Positions 1 to 9,295 are shown, counted from the first letter of the stretch. The stretch: DNA of 32,320 bases from JAWXTP01 sp044433415 (GCA_044433415.1 JAWXTP010000020.1:1-32320); one strand, 5' to 3'. Notes: a model not told the origin generated them from the sequence alone. A program made the numbers and translations.

Positions 1-40
1 TTCATAGGAATTAGTTGTGATAATTAAAAAGTTGTGATAA

Positions 41-72
41 CCACCGTAATCACAAGATTGTGATTACGGTGG
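41..72. repeat. Perfect 14-bp inverted repeat with AGAT loop
   Basis: CCACCGTAATCACA and its exact reverse complement flank a four-base loop. Two direct copies of AGTTGTGATAA (13-23 and 30-40) lie just before it. No T-run follows on either strand, so it is not an obvious Rho-independent terminator. It may be the 3' UTR hairpin of a gene to the left of the window. Confidence 0.6.
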
Positions 73-75
73 TGT

Positions 76-114
76 GGGAGGTCGCAGTGGGAAATAATCC
101 CACTGCTCCTACCC
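76..114. repeat. Second strong hairpin, GCAGTGGGA stem
   Basis: GCAGTGGGA (84-92) pairs with TCCCACTGC (98-106) around a five-base loop. GGGAGG and CCTACCC extend the stem outward with a small mismatch. No tRNA features (T-loop, anticodon arm) are present. It lies directly between the 41-72 hairpin and repeat R2. Confidence 0.55.
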
Positions 115-116
115 GA

Positions 117-164
117 TTAGACGCTTGTCGCTTTCCCTTCCGACCCTCCAACAATCTTTCCACC
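117..164 (-). repeat. Repeat family R2, short copy
   Basis: Read on the minus strand, this stretch gives GGTGGAAAGATTG, TTGGAGGGTC and then GCGACAAGCGTCTAA. The same words in the same order occur at 29292-29362 (GTGGAAAGATTG, CTGGAGGGTC, GCGACAAGCGACTAA). It is therefore a shorter relative of the large element between the sulfatase and the AAA ATPase. Confidence 0.55.
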
Positions 165-644
165 AGTATCACAAAGAAAACCATACCAAACAAAGACTAA
201 AGAGACTTTAATAAATAACAAAAAGTAGGTATTTTTCAATTAGTTGCTTCCTGAAATTTTAGCAGAAAAAGATAAATTTATATAGTTTGTATAAAATTTA
301 ACAAATAAATGATTTTTTCTATATTTTGAAAAATGGCGTTATTTCTTGAAGATTGTTAATTAAAATAGCATATTACTTTCAAATTGATAATTTGTTGACA
401 CTTAGCAAGTTGTGTTCTTTTGCATGATTAAGTTATTGAGTTTCAACGATGTAATACTTTTATTCATTTCTTTAAAAAATAGATAAAATATATAGTTTGC
501 AGTTTTTGCTAAAAAAAAGGTAAATTTGAAAAATTTTGGTAGTTTCCTAAAAAACCAGTACCTTGTTGATAAATATTTAGCATAAAATATTACTTTTGAG
601 GGTAGATTTTCCATAATGTAAATAAATATAATTCGTTTTATATT
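165..644. other. AT-rich gene-free stretch
   Basis: Very AT-rich intergenic DNA. The only open frame (402-614, minus) is a lysine/phenylalanine/asparagine-rich translation typical of chance reading through AT-rich DNA. I see no promoter pair, tRNA or convincing hairpin here. Confidence 0.6.
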
Positions 645-794
645 AGGGGAACTTCTAAAAATTGGATTTTAACGCTTTTAGATTTATAAATTTTATCTTT
701 GAATTTTTACAAATATGCCGTGGGAATCACCACGCCTGTATTTATTAAAATCCAAATCTAAAATCGAATAAAATCAATTATAATAACTCCCCCT
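645..794. repeat. Repeat family R3 long hairpin upstream of gltB
   Basis: The region reads as one long imperfect inverted repeat. AGGGG (645-649) faces CCCCCT (789-794). ATTGGATTTTAACG followed by CTTTTAGATTT (about 661-685) faces AAATCTAAAATCGAATAAAATCAAT (754-778) with small bulges. The apex is CGTGG-GAATCA-CCACG (719-734). The left arm (GGGGAACTTCTAA ... TTTTAACGCTTTTAGATT) resembles the arms of the 27399-27493 hairpin, so they look like members of one family. It lies about 135 bp before the gltB start and could also be part of the gltB leader. Confidence 0.5.
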
Positions 795-928
795 TAAGTG
801 TTTTAAAGAGAGTCATATAATTAATTTATAGAACTCCCATCGAGAAAAAAGAATAAAAAGGTTTAAAAGGTTTTATTTTATAAGATCTGAAAATCCATAC
901 TTATAATTTATATAAAATTAAAGAAGAT

Positions 929-3900
929 ATGTTACCAAAACGTCAGGGTCTTTATGATCCTTCATACGAAAAAGATGCTTGTGGAGTAGGGTTGTTAGTA
1001 AACATTAATGGTGTTAAATCACACCAGATTGTCGAAAAAGGACTGCAAATTTTAGAAAATATGGTTCACAGGGGCGCAGAAGGAGCAGATCCTAAAACTG
1101 GAGACGGTGCTGGGATTATGTTGCAGATTCCTCATGAATTTATACTTCTTCAAGGTATTGCAGTACCTGAAAAAGGTAGATATGGTAGTGGTTTAGTGTT
1201 CCTACCTAAAGGCGATGAAGATGCCCAAGAACAAATTTTCGATTTAATCGAAAAAGAGGTTACTGATATGGGACTTCAACTGTTACCTGTTAGAGATGTG
1301 CCTACAAACAATGAAGATCTAGGTGCTGTAGCTATTAGTGCAGAGCCAGAAATCAAGCAAATTTTTGTTGCTGACGAAAAAACTAATGATGAAATAGATC
1401 CAAAACTGTATATTCTTAGAAAACGCTTAGAAAATAAAATTAGAAATTCTTCTATCCCAGGTAAAGAGGCTTTCTATATAGCTTCTCTATCTTCTAAGAA
1501 CATTGTATACAAAGGTATGCTTTCTTCTTTACAATTAAGAAATTACTTCCCAGATTTGCTAAATCCTTACTTTACTACAGGTATGGCACTTGTACACTCT
1601 CGTTTCAGTACAAATACCTTCCCTACATGGAGTTTAGCTCAGCCTTTTAGAGTATTAGGTCACAATGGTGAGATTAATACTATTAAAGGTAATAGAATGT
1701 GGATGCACGCTAGAGAGTGTGTTCTGCAATCTGCAAAATTAAATAATGAAAATGTAAGCCCTATTATTCAGCCAAGTATGAGTGATAGTGCTTCTCTAGA
1801 TAATGTATTAGAGTACTTCGTAATGTCGGGTATGAGCCTGCCTCACGCTCTTGCAATGCTAGTGCCTGAGTCATATAATGACAAAAACCCTATTTCTGAC
1901 GAACTTAAAGCATTCTACGAATATCACAGTATTATGATGGAAGCGTGGGATGGTCCTGCTACTATCCTATTTAGTGATGGTCGTTATGCTGGTGGTCTTC
2001 TAGATAGAAATGGTCTTCGTCCTGCACGCTACCTTATCACTAACAATAACACTATGGTTGTAGCTTCAGAAATTGGGGTACTTCCTTTTGAGGCTTCTGA
2101 GGTAAAAGAAAAAGGTCGTTTACGTCCAGGTAAAATGCTTATGGTAGATATGCAAAAAGGTGAAGTTTACCAAGATGCTCTACTTAAAGAAGAACTAGCT
2201 AACGAATTCCCTTATAAAGAATGGTTAGCGAAAAACCGTATTAAATTAGACGAGATATTTAATAGCAAGAAAATTGTTAACTCAGTTGATGATTTTGCTA
2301 AGCTGCTTAAAACGTTCAAATACAATAGAGAAGAGGTGCAAACTATCATAGCTCCTATGGTTACAGGTACTAAAGAGCCTATTAACTCTATGGGTAATGA
2401 CACTCCGCTAGCTGTAATGAGCAAGCAACCTCAAAACCTATTTAGTTATTTCCGTCAACACTTCGCTCAGGTTACAAATCCTCCTATTGACCCTTTACGT
2501 GAGGAGTTAGTGATGAGTTTGGATAGCTACATTGGTGCTATTAATTTGAACTTATTAAACTCTAGTCCAGATATTTGTAAAATGGTAGAGCTTAAGCGCC
2601 CTATCTTAACAAATGCTGAATTAGATACTCTATGTAACCTTAGATATAAAGGTTTCAATACACGTAAAGTGGCTATGACTTTCCCAGTTAATGAGGGAGC
2701 TGAGGGTTTGAAAAAAGGTATAGATATGCTTTGTATAGCTGCTGAGCAAGCTGTAGACGAAGGTTGTAACTATATCGTACTTAGTGATAGAGGAGTAGAT
2801 GCTAACCATGCACCTATACCTTCATTATTAGCTACTTCTGCTGTTCATTATCACCTTATAAATAGGAAAAAACGTGTTCAGACAGCTCTAATTATAGAAA
2901 CTGCTGATGCTCGTGAGGTAATGCACTTTGCTTTACTTTCAGGTTATGGAGCTAGTGCTGTTAACCCTTACTTAGCGTTTGCTATCATAGATGATTTAGT
3001 AGCTAAGAAAGAGGTTCAGTTTGACTATAATACTGCTGTTAAAAATTATATTAAAGCAATAGATAAAGGATTATTAAAAATCCTTTCTAAAATGGGTATC
3101 TCAACAATCACAAGTTATAAGGGAGCTCAATTGTTTGAGGCAATTGGTCTTTCTCAAGAACTTATAGATGCTTATTTTGGAAATACAATTTCAAAAATCG
3201 GAGGTTTAACACTTAGTGACCTAACAAAAGAAATTCTTTCTGCTCATAGTGAGGCTTACTCAGAAGATTTTGATATTGAAGCTCCTATGCGTCACCAAGG
3301 TGTTTACACTTTCCGTAAAGACGGAGAATACCACGCTTGGAATCCTGACACTATAGCGACTTTACAAATTGCTACTAGATTGGGTAGCTACAAGAAATTT
3401 AAAGAATATGTAGACGTTGTAGATAACAAATGCGACCCTGTATTTATCCGTGACTTCCTAGATTTCAAAAAGGGAACACCTATAAGTATAGACGAAGTAG
3501 AACCTGTAGAATCTATCATCAAGCGTTTTGTTACTGGGGCTATGTCTTTTGGTTCTATTAGTGCTGAGGCTCACGAAGCTATGGCTATCGCGATGAACAG
3601 AATAGGTGCTAGAAGTAACTCTGGTGAAGGTGGTGAAGATTCAGCACGTTTCAAACCAAAAGAAGATGGTTCTTTAGCTCGTAGTGCTATTAAGCAAGTT
3701 GCATCAGGTCGTTTTGGTGTTACAGCTGAGTATTTAGTAAATGCTACAGAGATACAGATTAAAGTTGCTCAAGGTGCTAAACCAGGTGAAGGTGGTCAGT
3801 TGCCAGGATATAAAGTTGATAAGATTATTGCTAAAACAAGACACTCAACTCCAGGTATCTCTTTGATTTCGCCTCCTCCTCACCATGATATTTACTCTAT

Positions 3901-5431
3901 TGAGGACTTAGCTCAGCTTATCTTTGACCTTAAGAACGTCAATCCAGAAGCTATGATTAGTGTTAAGCTAGTATCTGAGAGTGGTGTTGGTACTATTGCA
4001 GCAGGTGTTGCTAAAGCTAAGGCAGACTTAATCACTATCAGTGGTGCTGAGGGTGGTACGGGTGCGAGTCCTATAAGTTCTATTAAATATGCAGGTCTTC
4101 CATCTGAGATAGGTTTAGCAGAAACTCAACAAACTCTAGTCCTTAATGGTCTTAGAGGTCAGGTGAAGCTACAAGTAGATGGTCAGCTGAAAAGCGGTAG
4201 AGATATCATCATTCAAGCTATGCTAGGAGCTGAGGAATTTGGTTTTGCTACTAGTGCACTTATCGTTTTAGGCTGTGTTATGATGCGTAAGTGTCACATG
4301 AACACTTGTCCTGTAGGTGTTGCAACACAAAATGCTGAGCTTAGAGCTAGATTCTCAGGTAAAGCAGATTATTTAGTTAACTTCTTTGAGTTTATGGCTC
4401 AAAACATACGTGAACACTTAGCAGAAATTGGTGTTCGTGATATGGATTCTATTATAGGTCGTTCAGACTTATTAGAGGTTAAAAAAGATGTGTCTGTAGA
4501 CAAAACATCAAGTTTAGACTTTAGTAAAATACTTTATCGTCCTGAGCAGTGTAATACTAACGCTATTACGAACGTTATTAAACAGGATCATGATATTGAT
4601 AAAGTGTTAGATAGACAATTAATTAGTCGTTTATATCCAGCTATTAACTCGGCTATGCCTGTAGAGCTAGATTTTGGTATTAAAAATACTAATCGTTCTG
4701 TAGGTGCTATGTTAGCAGGTGTTGTAGCTAAGAAATATGGCAATGAGGGACTTGCAGATAATACTATTCACTGTAAATTTAAAGGTTCAGCAGGTCAAAG
4801 TTTTGGTGCTTTCCTAGTTAAAGGTATAACATTCAGCCTTGAAGGTGATGCTAATGACTATGTAGGTAAAGGACTTTCAGGTGGTAGACTTATCATAACT
4901 CCTCCATCGGGAACTTTATTCAAGCCCGAAGAAAATATCATCGCAGGTAACACTCTTCTTTATGGAGCTACTCTAGGTGAGGTTTATATCAATGGACGTG
5001 TAGGTGAGCGTTTCTGTGTTAGAAACAGTGGAGCTATAGCAGTTGTTGAGGGTGTTGGTGACCACTGTTGTGAGTACATGACTGGTGGACGTACAGTAGT
5101 CCTAGGAGCAACAGGACGTAACTTTGCGGCAGGTATGAGTGGTGGTATCGCTTATGTTTGGAATCCAGATGGTAATTTCGACTACTTCTGTAACATGGAA
5201 ATGGTAGAACTTTCGCTTATTGAAGAAAAAGCTGACAGTAGAGAGCTTTACAAATACATAAAAGACCACTACAAGTATACAAATAGCCCATTGGCTGCTA
5301 AAATGCTTGATGATTGGAACACTTATGTAGATCAATTCATTAAGATAGTACCTTATGAGTACAAGAAAGTACTTCATGAAGAGAAGATGGCTAAACTTCA
5401 ACAAAAGATAAAAGAAGTTGAAATAGGCTAA
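929..5431 (+). CDS. gltB: Glutamate synthase large subunit
   Basis: Makes glutamate: glutamine is hydrolysed in the N-terminal domain and the ammonia is passed to 2-oxoglutarate at the FMN site. The 1500 residues match the normal bacterial large subunit. Visible features: a 17-residue propeptide before the nucleophile Cys18 (KDACGVG), a class II glutaminase domain to about residue 430, the central domain to about 790, then the FMN/2-oxoglutarate domain with SGEGGED and GEGGQLPG motifs. Cys1116, Cys1122 and Cys1127 (CVMMRKCHMNTC) would hold the 3Fe-4S cluster. The C-terminal glycine-rich GXGXG domain ends the protein. gltD follows after 81 bp on the same strand, so the two should form one cytoplasmic complex and one operon. 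The frame is intact. Confidence 0.97.
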   Translation: MLPKRQGLYDPSYEKDACGVGLLVNINGVKSHQIVEKGLQILENMVHRGAEGADPKTGDGAGIMLQIPHEFILLQGIAVPEKGRYGSGLVFLPKGDEDAQEQIFDLIEKEVTDMGLQLLPVRDVPTNNEDLGAVAISAEPEIKQIFVADEKTNDEIDPKLYILRKRLENKIRNSSIPGKEAFYIASLSSKNIVYKGMLSSLQLRNYFPDLLNPYFTTGMALVHSRFSTNTFPTWSLAQPFRVLGHNGEINTIKGNRMWMHARECVLQSAKLNNENVSPIIQPSMSDSASLDNVLEYFVMSGMSLPHALAMLVPESYNDKNPISDELKAFYEYHSIMMEAWDGPATILFSDGRYAGGLLDRNGLRPARYLITNNNTMVVASEIGVLPFEASEVKEKGRLRPGKMLMVDMQKGEVYQDALLKEELANEFPYKEWLAKNRIKLDEIFNSKKIVNSVDDFAKLLKTFKYNREEVQTIIAPMVTGTKEPINSMGNDTPLAVMSKQPQNLFSYFRQHFAQVTNPPIDPLREELVMSLDSYIGAINLNLLNSSPDICKMVELKRPILTNAELDTLCNLRYKGFNTRKVAMTFPVNEGAEGLKKGIDMLCIAAEQAVDEGCNYIVLSDRGVDANHAPIPSLLATSAVHYHLINRKKRVQTALIIETADAREVMHFALLSGYGASAVNPYLAFAIIDDLVAKKEVQFDYNTAVKNYIKAIDKGLLKILSKMGISTITSYKGAQLFEAIGLSQELIDAYFGNTISKIGGLTLSDLTKEILSAHSEAYSEDFDIEAPMRHQGVYTFRKDGEYHAWNPDTIATLQIATRLGSYKKFKEYVDVVDNKCDPVFIRDFLDFKKGTPISIDEVEPVESIIKRFVTGAMSFGSISAEAHEAMAIAMNRIGARSNSGEGGEDSARFKPKEDGSLARSAIKQVASGRFGVTAEYLVNATEIQIKVAQGAKPGEGGQLPGYKVDKIIAKTRHSTPGISLISPPPHHDIYSIEDLAQLIFDLKNVNPEAMISVKLVSESGVGTIAAGVAKAKADLITISGAEGGTGASPISSIKYAGLPSEIGLAETQQTLVLNGLRGQVKLQVDGQLKSGRDIIIQAMLGAEEFGFATSALIVLGCVMMRKCHMNTCPVGVATQNAELRARFSGKADYLVNFFEFMAQNIREHLAEIGVRDMDSIIGRSDLLEVKKDVSVDKTSSLDFSKILYRPEQCNTNAITNVIKQDHDIDKVLDRQLISRLYPAINSAMPVELDFGIKNTNRSVGAMLAGVVAKKYGNEGLADNTIHCKFKGSAGQSFGAFLVKGITFSLEGDANDYVGKGLSGGRLIITPPSGTLFKPEENIIAGNTLLYGATLGEVYINGRVGERFCVRNSGAIAVVEGVGDHCCEYMTGGRTVVLGATGRNFAAGMSGGIAYVWNPDGNFDYFCNMEMVELSLIEEKADSRELYKYIKDHYKYTNSPLAAKMLDDWNTYVDQFIKIVPYEYKKVLHEEKMAKLQQKIKEVEIG

Positions 5432-5459
5432 ACGTTGAATAGGCGTTAAAATATCTAAC

Positions 5460-5481
5460 GGAGCTCTTAAAAAAGAGCTCC
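5460..5481 (+). other. Perfect 9-bp hairpin between gltB and gltD
   Basis: GGAGCTCTT, an AAAA loop and AAGAGCTCC sit midway in the 81-bp gap. There is no T-run after the stem, so it does not look like a complete terminator. A role in processing or stabilising the gltB-gltD message is possible. Confidence 0.6.
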
Positions 5482-5512
5482 ACCAATGTGTAAATATTTA
5501 AAATTAAGATAA

Positions 5513-6937
5513 ATGGGAAATCCAAAAGCATTTTTAGAGATAAAAAGAAAAGAAGCAGGATATAGACCTATTAATGACAGGGTAAATGACTTTGGTGAGG
5601 TTGAACAAACACTAAATACTGAGGACAGAAGATTACAAGCATCAAGATGTATGGAATGTGGTGTTCCTTTTTGTCACTGGAGCTGCCCACTAGGCAACAA
5701 ACAACCTGAATGGCAAGACTTATTATATAAGGGTGATATTAAGGGAGCATATAAATTATTAATTCAGACAGACGACTTTCCAGAATTTACTGGTAGAGTT
5801 TGTCCTGCTCTATGCGAGAAAGGCTGTGTGTTAAACAAAACACATGAAGCTGTAACTATTAGAGAAAACGAATGTTCTATCGTAGAGAGCGCCTTTGCTG
5901 AAGGGTTGGTGACACCAATTATTCCTAAGAAAAGATATGTAGAGACTGTAGCAGTTATAGGCTCAGGACCTGCTGGTTTAGCATGTGCTAATAGATTAAA
6001 CCAAAAAGGATATAATGTAACAGTATACGAAAAAGACGAAGAAGTTGGAGGGCTTTTACGTTTTGGTATTCCTGACTTTAAACTTAACAAATCTGTTATT
6101 GACAGACGTGTTGAGCTTATGAAAGCTGAAGGTATAACTTTCGTATGTAATACTAACATAGGTAAAGATATAGAGGCATCTGAGATAGTAGATAAATATG
6201 ACGCTGTTTGTGTAGCTATAGGTGCAGGTGTACCTCGTGACTTACCAATAGAGGGACGTGATCTTAAAGGTGTTTATTTTGCCTTAGAATACCTAACACA
6301 ACAGAATAGAGATATCGCAGGTGTTAAGGTAGAGAAAGAGGACAGAATACACGCTAAAGGCAAGAAAGTTCTTGTTATTGGTGGTGGTGACACAGGTAGT
6401 GACTGTGTGGGAACAGCTAATCGTCATGGAGCGCGTTCGGTGACTCAGATAGAGATTATGCCTAAACCACCAGAAGTAGACAACCCTGCAACACCATGGC
6501 CTTACTGGCCCGTAATTCTTAAAACGTCAAGTTCACACCAAGAGGGATGTAACAGACGTTGGTTATTAGACTCTCGTCAGTTCATCGGCAAAGATGGCGT
6601 TCTTACAGGTGTAGAAGTTGAGGGAGTAGAATGGCAGAAGGATGAAGCTACAGGCAGAATGAACTTAATTCACACAGGAGTGAAGGAAACAATAGAAGCA
6701 GATCTTGCATTTTTAGCTATGGGTTTCTTAAATCCAGTTCAAGAAGGGCTTGTTGAGCAGTTAAAAGTTGAAGTTGACGGTAGAAAAAATATAAAAGCTA
6801 ACTCTACACAAATGAGTAGTGTAAATAAGGTATTTGTGGCTGGAGACGCTACTACAGGGGCATCTTTAGTGGTGCGTTGTATAGCCTCGGGGCAGGGTGC
6901 AGCGAAAAATATTGATAAATTTTTAAGAAAAATTTAA
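5513..6937 (+). CDS. gltD: Glutamate synthase small subunit
   Basis: NADPH-oxidising partner of GltB: an FAD protein that feeds electrons through Fe-S clusters to the FMN of the large subunit. The N-terminus has the cysteine patterns Cys46-x2-Cys49-x4-Cys54-x3-Cys58 and Cys97-x3-Cys101-x3-Cys105, which bind the low-potential 4Fe-4S clusters. An FAD fold begins at VAVIGSGPAGLACAN (about 147-160). A second dinucleotide fold for NADPH shows VIGGGDTGSDCVG at about 285-298. The C-terminus has the FAD motif VAGDATTG. At 474 residues it is normal length. Same strand as gltB, 81 bp downstream, and closed by a terminator at 6950-6982. Confidence 0.96.
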   Translation: MGNPKAFLEIKRKEAGYRPINDRVNDFGEVEQTLNTEDRRLQASRCMECGVPFCHWSCPLGNKQPEWQDLLYKGDIKGAYKLLIQTDDFPEFTGRVCPALCEKGCVLNKTHEAVTIRENECSIVESAFAEGLVTPIIPKKRYVETVAVIGSGPAGLACANRLNQKGYNVTVYEKDEEVGGLLRFGIPDFKLNKSVIDRRVELMKAEGITFVCNTNIGKDIEASEIVDKYDAVCVAIGAGVPRDLPIEGRDLKGVYFALEYLTQQNRDIAGVKVEKEDRIHAKGKKVLVIGGGDTGSDCVGTANRHGARSVTQIEIMPKPPEVDNPATPWPYWPVILKTSSSHQEGCNRRWLLDSRQFIGKDGVLTGVEVEGVEWQKDEATGRMNLIHTGVKETIEADLAFLAMGFLNPVQEGLVEQLKVEVDGRKNIKANSTQMSSVNKVFVAGDATTGASLVVRCIASGQGAAKNIDKFLRKI

Positions 6938-6949
6938 TTATTAATATTA

Positions 6950-6982
6950 AAAAGACTAATTTTGCGATTAGTCTTTTTTTTT
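6950..6982 (+). terminator. Rho-independent terminator after gltD
   Basis: AAAAGACTAAT and ATTAGTCTTTT form an 11-bp stem with a six-base loop, followed by a long T-run on the plus strand. It ends only 20 bases before the next start codon. It therefore separates gltBD from the PurF-like gene, or acts as an attenuator in front of it. Confidence 0.85.
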
Positions 6983-7002
6983 ATGAACATTTAAAAAACA
7001 AT

Positions 7003-8874
7003 ATGGAAACTTTAAAGCACGAGTGTGGTATCGCAATGATACGCCTTAGAAAGCCACTTGAGTATTACGAGAACAAGTACGGAACTCAGTTTTACGGATT
7101 AAATAAACTGTACCTTTTGATGGAAAAGCAACACAATAGAGGTCAAGAGGGAGCAGGTCTTGGATGTGTTAACTTAAACTCTGAACCAGGCACAGAATTT
7201 ATCTTCCGTGAAAGGGGTCTTGGTACAGGAGCTATTCAAGAAATCTTTGCAAACGCCAAAAAGAGTATAGATGAGGCTACAGCTCTCAAAGATAAAACTA
7301 TGCCTTTTGCTGGTGAGGTTTATATGGGACACTTACGCTATAGTACTACTGGTAAAAAAGGTATTACTTATGTTCACCCTTTCTTACGTCGTAACAACTG
7401 GCGTTCACGTAACATGATGTTATGTGGTAACTTCAACATGACTAATGTAGCAGAGATATATGACAATATAGTTAACCAAGGTCAGCACCCACGTATCTAT
7501 TCTGATACTGTTCTTCTTTTAGAGCAATTAGGTCAGTCTTTAGATAACGAGAACCAACGTGTTTATGATTTATGTAAGCAAGAAGGTATAGATGGTAAAG
7601 AACTTACACGTAAGATAGAAGATAATATAGATGTTGTAAATATACTTAACGAGCCTTCAAAAATATGGGATGGTGGTTTTGTTATTTGTGGTGCTTTAGG
7701 TAGTGGAGATATGTTTGCTCTTCGCGATTCTAACGGTATTAGGCCTGCTTTCTACTACTATGATGATGAAATAGTTGTCGTAGCTTCTGAGAGACCTGTA
7801 ATACAGACTACAATGAATCTAAAAGTTGAGCAAGTGCAAGAGCTTACTCCAGGTTCAGCAATTATCGTTAACAGAAAAGGTGATATTAGCATTAAGGATG
7901 TATTAGGTGAGAAAAAGAATGAGAAATGTTCATTTGAACGTATCTACTTCTCACGTGGTAGTGACTTTGATATTTATAGAGAGAGAAAGAAACTAGGTAT
8001 AGAGCTTACAGATGCTATACTTGCTAGTATAGACCATGATATTAAGCATACAGTATTTTCATTTATCCCTAACACAGCTGAGGTTGCTTACTTTGGTATG
8101 TTAGAAGGTATGGATGCTTATCTTAAGAAAGTAAAGGAGAAGAAAATCCTTGAATTAGACAGAAATGCTAGTGACTTCACAGAGAAATTACATGACATAT
8201 TGACTATGAAAGTAAGATCTGAGAAGATAGCTATTAAAGATATTAAATTACGTACTTTCATTGCTGAGGGTGAGGCTAGAAACGATCTTGCAGCTCATGT
8301 TTATGATGTTACCTATGGTATGGTAGAGTCTAACGTTGATAATCTAGTGGTTATTGATGATAGTATAGTACGTGGTACAACACTTAAGCAGTCTATTATT
8401 AGAATTTTAGATAGATTAAACCCTAAGAAGATAGTTATTGTTTCTTCATCACCTCAGGTGCGTTATCCTGACTACTATGGTATAGATATGTCACGTATGG
8501 GTGAATTTGCGGCATTTAGAGCAGCTATAGAGCTTCTAAAGGACCGTAAGTTAGAAAACATACTTGATGAAGTATATGCTAAGTGTAAGGCGCAAGGAAA
8601 TCTTCCTAAAGAAGAGGTTGTAAATTATGTAACTGAGATTTATGAGCCTTTCACAGACCAAGATATTTCTAAGAAAATTGGTGAAATGCTAACACCTAAA
8701 GATACTAAGGCTGAGGTAGAGATTATTTATCAGACTTTAGAGGGGTTACACAAGTCTATTCCTAATCACCCTGGTGATTGGTACTTCTCTGGTAACTATC
8801 CTACTCCTGGCGGTGTTAAGATGGTTAATCAGGCGTTTATTAACTATTATGAAGGCAACACTTCGAAACGATAG
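7003..8874 (+). CDS. PurF-type amidophosphoribosyltransferase, long Bacteroidetes form
   Basis: A class II glutamine amidotransferase joined to a phosphoribosyltransferase domain, as in PurF, which makes phosphoribosylamine from PRPP and glutamine. The nucleophile is Cys8 in KHECGIA, so a seven-residue propeptide would be removed. RGQEGAG near residue 50 and HLRYSTTG near 110 are glutaminase motifs. VVIDDSIVRGTT at 449-460 is the PRPP-binding loop. At 623 residues it is over 100 longer than ordinary PurF; the extra length is spread through insertions and a C-terminal extension. It does not lie among purine genes but next to gltBD, so a paralogue with a role in glutamine or nitrogen metabolism is possible. 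Whether the genome has a second, standard purF cannot be told here. Confidence 0.85.
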   Translation: METLKHECGIAMIRLRKPLEYYENKYGTQFYGLNKLYLLMEKQHNRGQEGAGLGCVNLNSEPGTEFIFRERGLGTGAIQEIFANAKKSIDEATALKDKTMPFAGEVYMGHLRYSTTGKKGITYVHPFLRRNNWRSRNMMLCGNFNMTNVAEIYDNIVNQGQHPRIYSDTVLLLEQLGQSLDNENQRVYDLCKQEGIDGKELTRKIEDNIDVVNILNEPSKIWDGGFVICGALGSGDMFALRDSNGIRPAFYYYDDEIVVVASERPVIQTTMNLKVEQVQELTPGSAIIVNRKGDISIKDVLGEKKNEKCSFERIYFSRGSDFDIYRERKKLGIELTDAILASIDHDIKHTVFSFIPNTAEVAYFGMLEGMDAYLKKVKEKKILELDRNASDFTEKLHDILTMKVRSEKIAIKDIKLRTFIAEGEARNDLAAHVYDVTYGMVESNVDNLVVIDDSIVRGTTLKQSIIRILDRLNPKKIVIVSSSPQVRYPDYYGIDMSRMGEFAAFRAAIELLKDRKLENILDEVYAKCKAQGNLPKEEVVNYVTEIYEPFTDQDISKKIGEMLTPKDTKAEVEIIYQTLEGLHKSIPNHPGDWYFSGNYPTPGGVKMVNQAFINYYEGNTSKR

Positions 8875-8904
8875 TTTTGTTGTTGATAGTTTGGGAAGGT
8901 TTTT

Positions 8905-8943
8905 CTAGACCACTCTTGAAAAAAGCGAACAATCGTGGGCGTT
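8905..8943 (+). repeat. Remnant of repeat family R1 after the purF-like gene
   Basis: CTAGACCACTCTTG, then AAAAAAGCGAACAATCG and TGGGCG match the distal end of R1 copies at 21625-21660 (GAACCATTCTTG, AAAAAGCGGACACTCG, TGGACG). The hairpin part of the element is missing. The remnant begins 31 bp after the stop codon and has the same orientation relative to the upstream gene as the complete copies. Confidence 0.6.
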
Positions 8944-8951
8944 AGATATTT

Positions 8952-8990
8952 ATTCTCCATGCAGCATCGAGTTGCATGGAGAATTTTTTT
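8952..8990 (+). terminator. Terminator of the purF-like gene
   Basis: ATTCTCCATGCA (8952-8963) pairs perfectly with TGCATGGAGAAT (8973-8984) and is followed by T7. It lies 78 bp after the stop codon, beyond the R1 remnant. Confidence 0.9.
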
Positions 8991-9093
8991 ATATTAATTT
9001 ATTAGTGTCCGATAAAAAACAGATATTATTATTTCTAACTTTAACTTATCCTTGTTAATGTAAAAAGTGCTTTTAGGTAAATATACATTTTAT

Positions 9094-9124
9094 TTTTCCG
9101 AAACAATTTTTTTTATTAGCTTTG
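9094..9124 (+). promoter_or_regulatory. Bacteroidetes-type promoter for the structured RNA
   Basis: TAGCTTTG (9117-9124) matches the -7 consensus TAnnTTTG exactly. A TTTT box ends 19 bp upstream at 9097. The predicted start falls at about 9129-9131, exactly where the closing helix of the RNA begins. Confidence 0.7.
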
Positions 9125-9128
9125 TAGT

Positions 9129-9295
9129 GCATTTCATATTGACATGGTGGGGAAACTTGCCTATAATTAGGTACGAGCATTCTTGCTCGTGCCTTGCTAT
9201 ATTTCTGTGCGGTGGTTTCGCCCCCGTGCAGGATATTAATGTACCTGCTGCCATGTCTTAGGTGAAATGCAACGGGTCAGCGAAATCACTTTTTT
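9129..9295 (+). ncRNA. Structured small RNA, possible 6S / Bacteroidales-1 type
   Basis: The stretch folds by eye into a closed structure. Closing helix: GCATTTCA (9129-9136) with TGAAATGC (9263-9270). A small internal loop follows, then GACATGG (9141-9147) with CCATGTC (9251-9257). Two hairpins lie inside: AGGTACGAGCA/TGCTCGTGCCT (9169-9194, loop TTCT, one G-U) and CTGTGCGG/CCGTGCAG (9205-9231), extended by ATAT/ATAT. A T6 run ends at 9295. It has its own promoter and codes for nothing convincing; the 64-residue frame across it is composition noise. Size, promoter and long closing stem suggest the Bacteroidales 6S RNA (Rfam Bacteroidales-1), but I identify this from memory and shape only. 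Confidence 0.6.

Noticed and set aside
1..180. tRNA gene or CRISPR array in the hairpin-rich left end
   Set aside because: No T-loop, anticodon arm or CCA end. The repeats are inverted and non-identical, with no regular spacer arrangement.
402..614. 70-residue minus-strand open frame
   Set aside because: AT-rich translation with no start context, no motif and no neighbour in the same transcript.
9067..9261. 64-residue open frame over the structured RNA
   Set aside because: It lies inside base-paired arms and its start precedes the RNA promoter. Composition (Phe/Ile/Cys-rich) is not protein-like for this genome.
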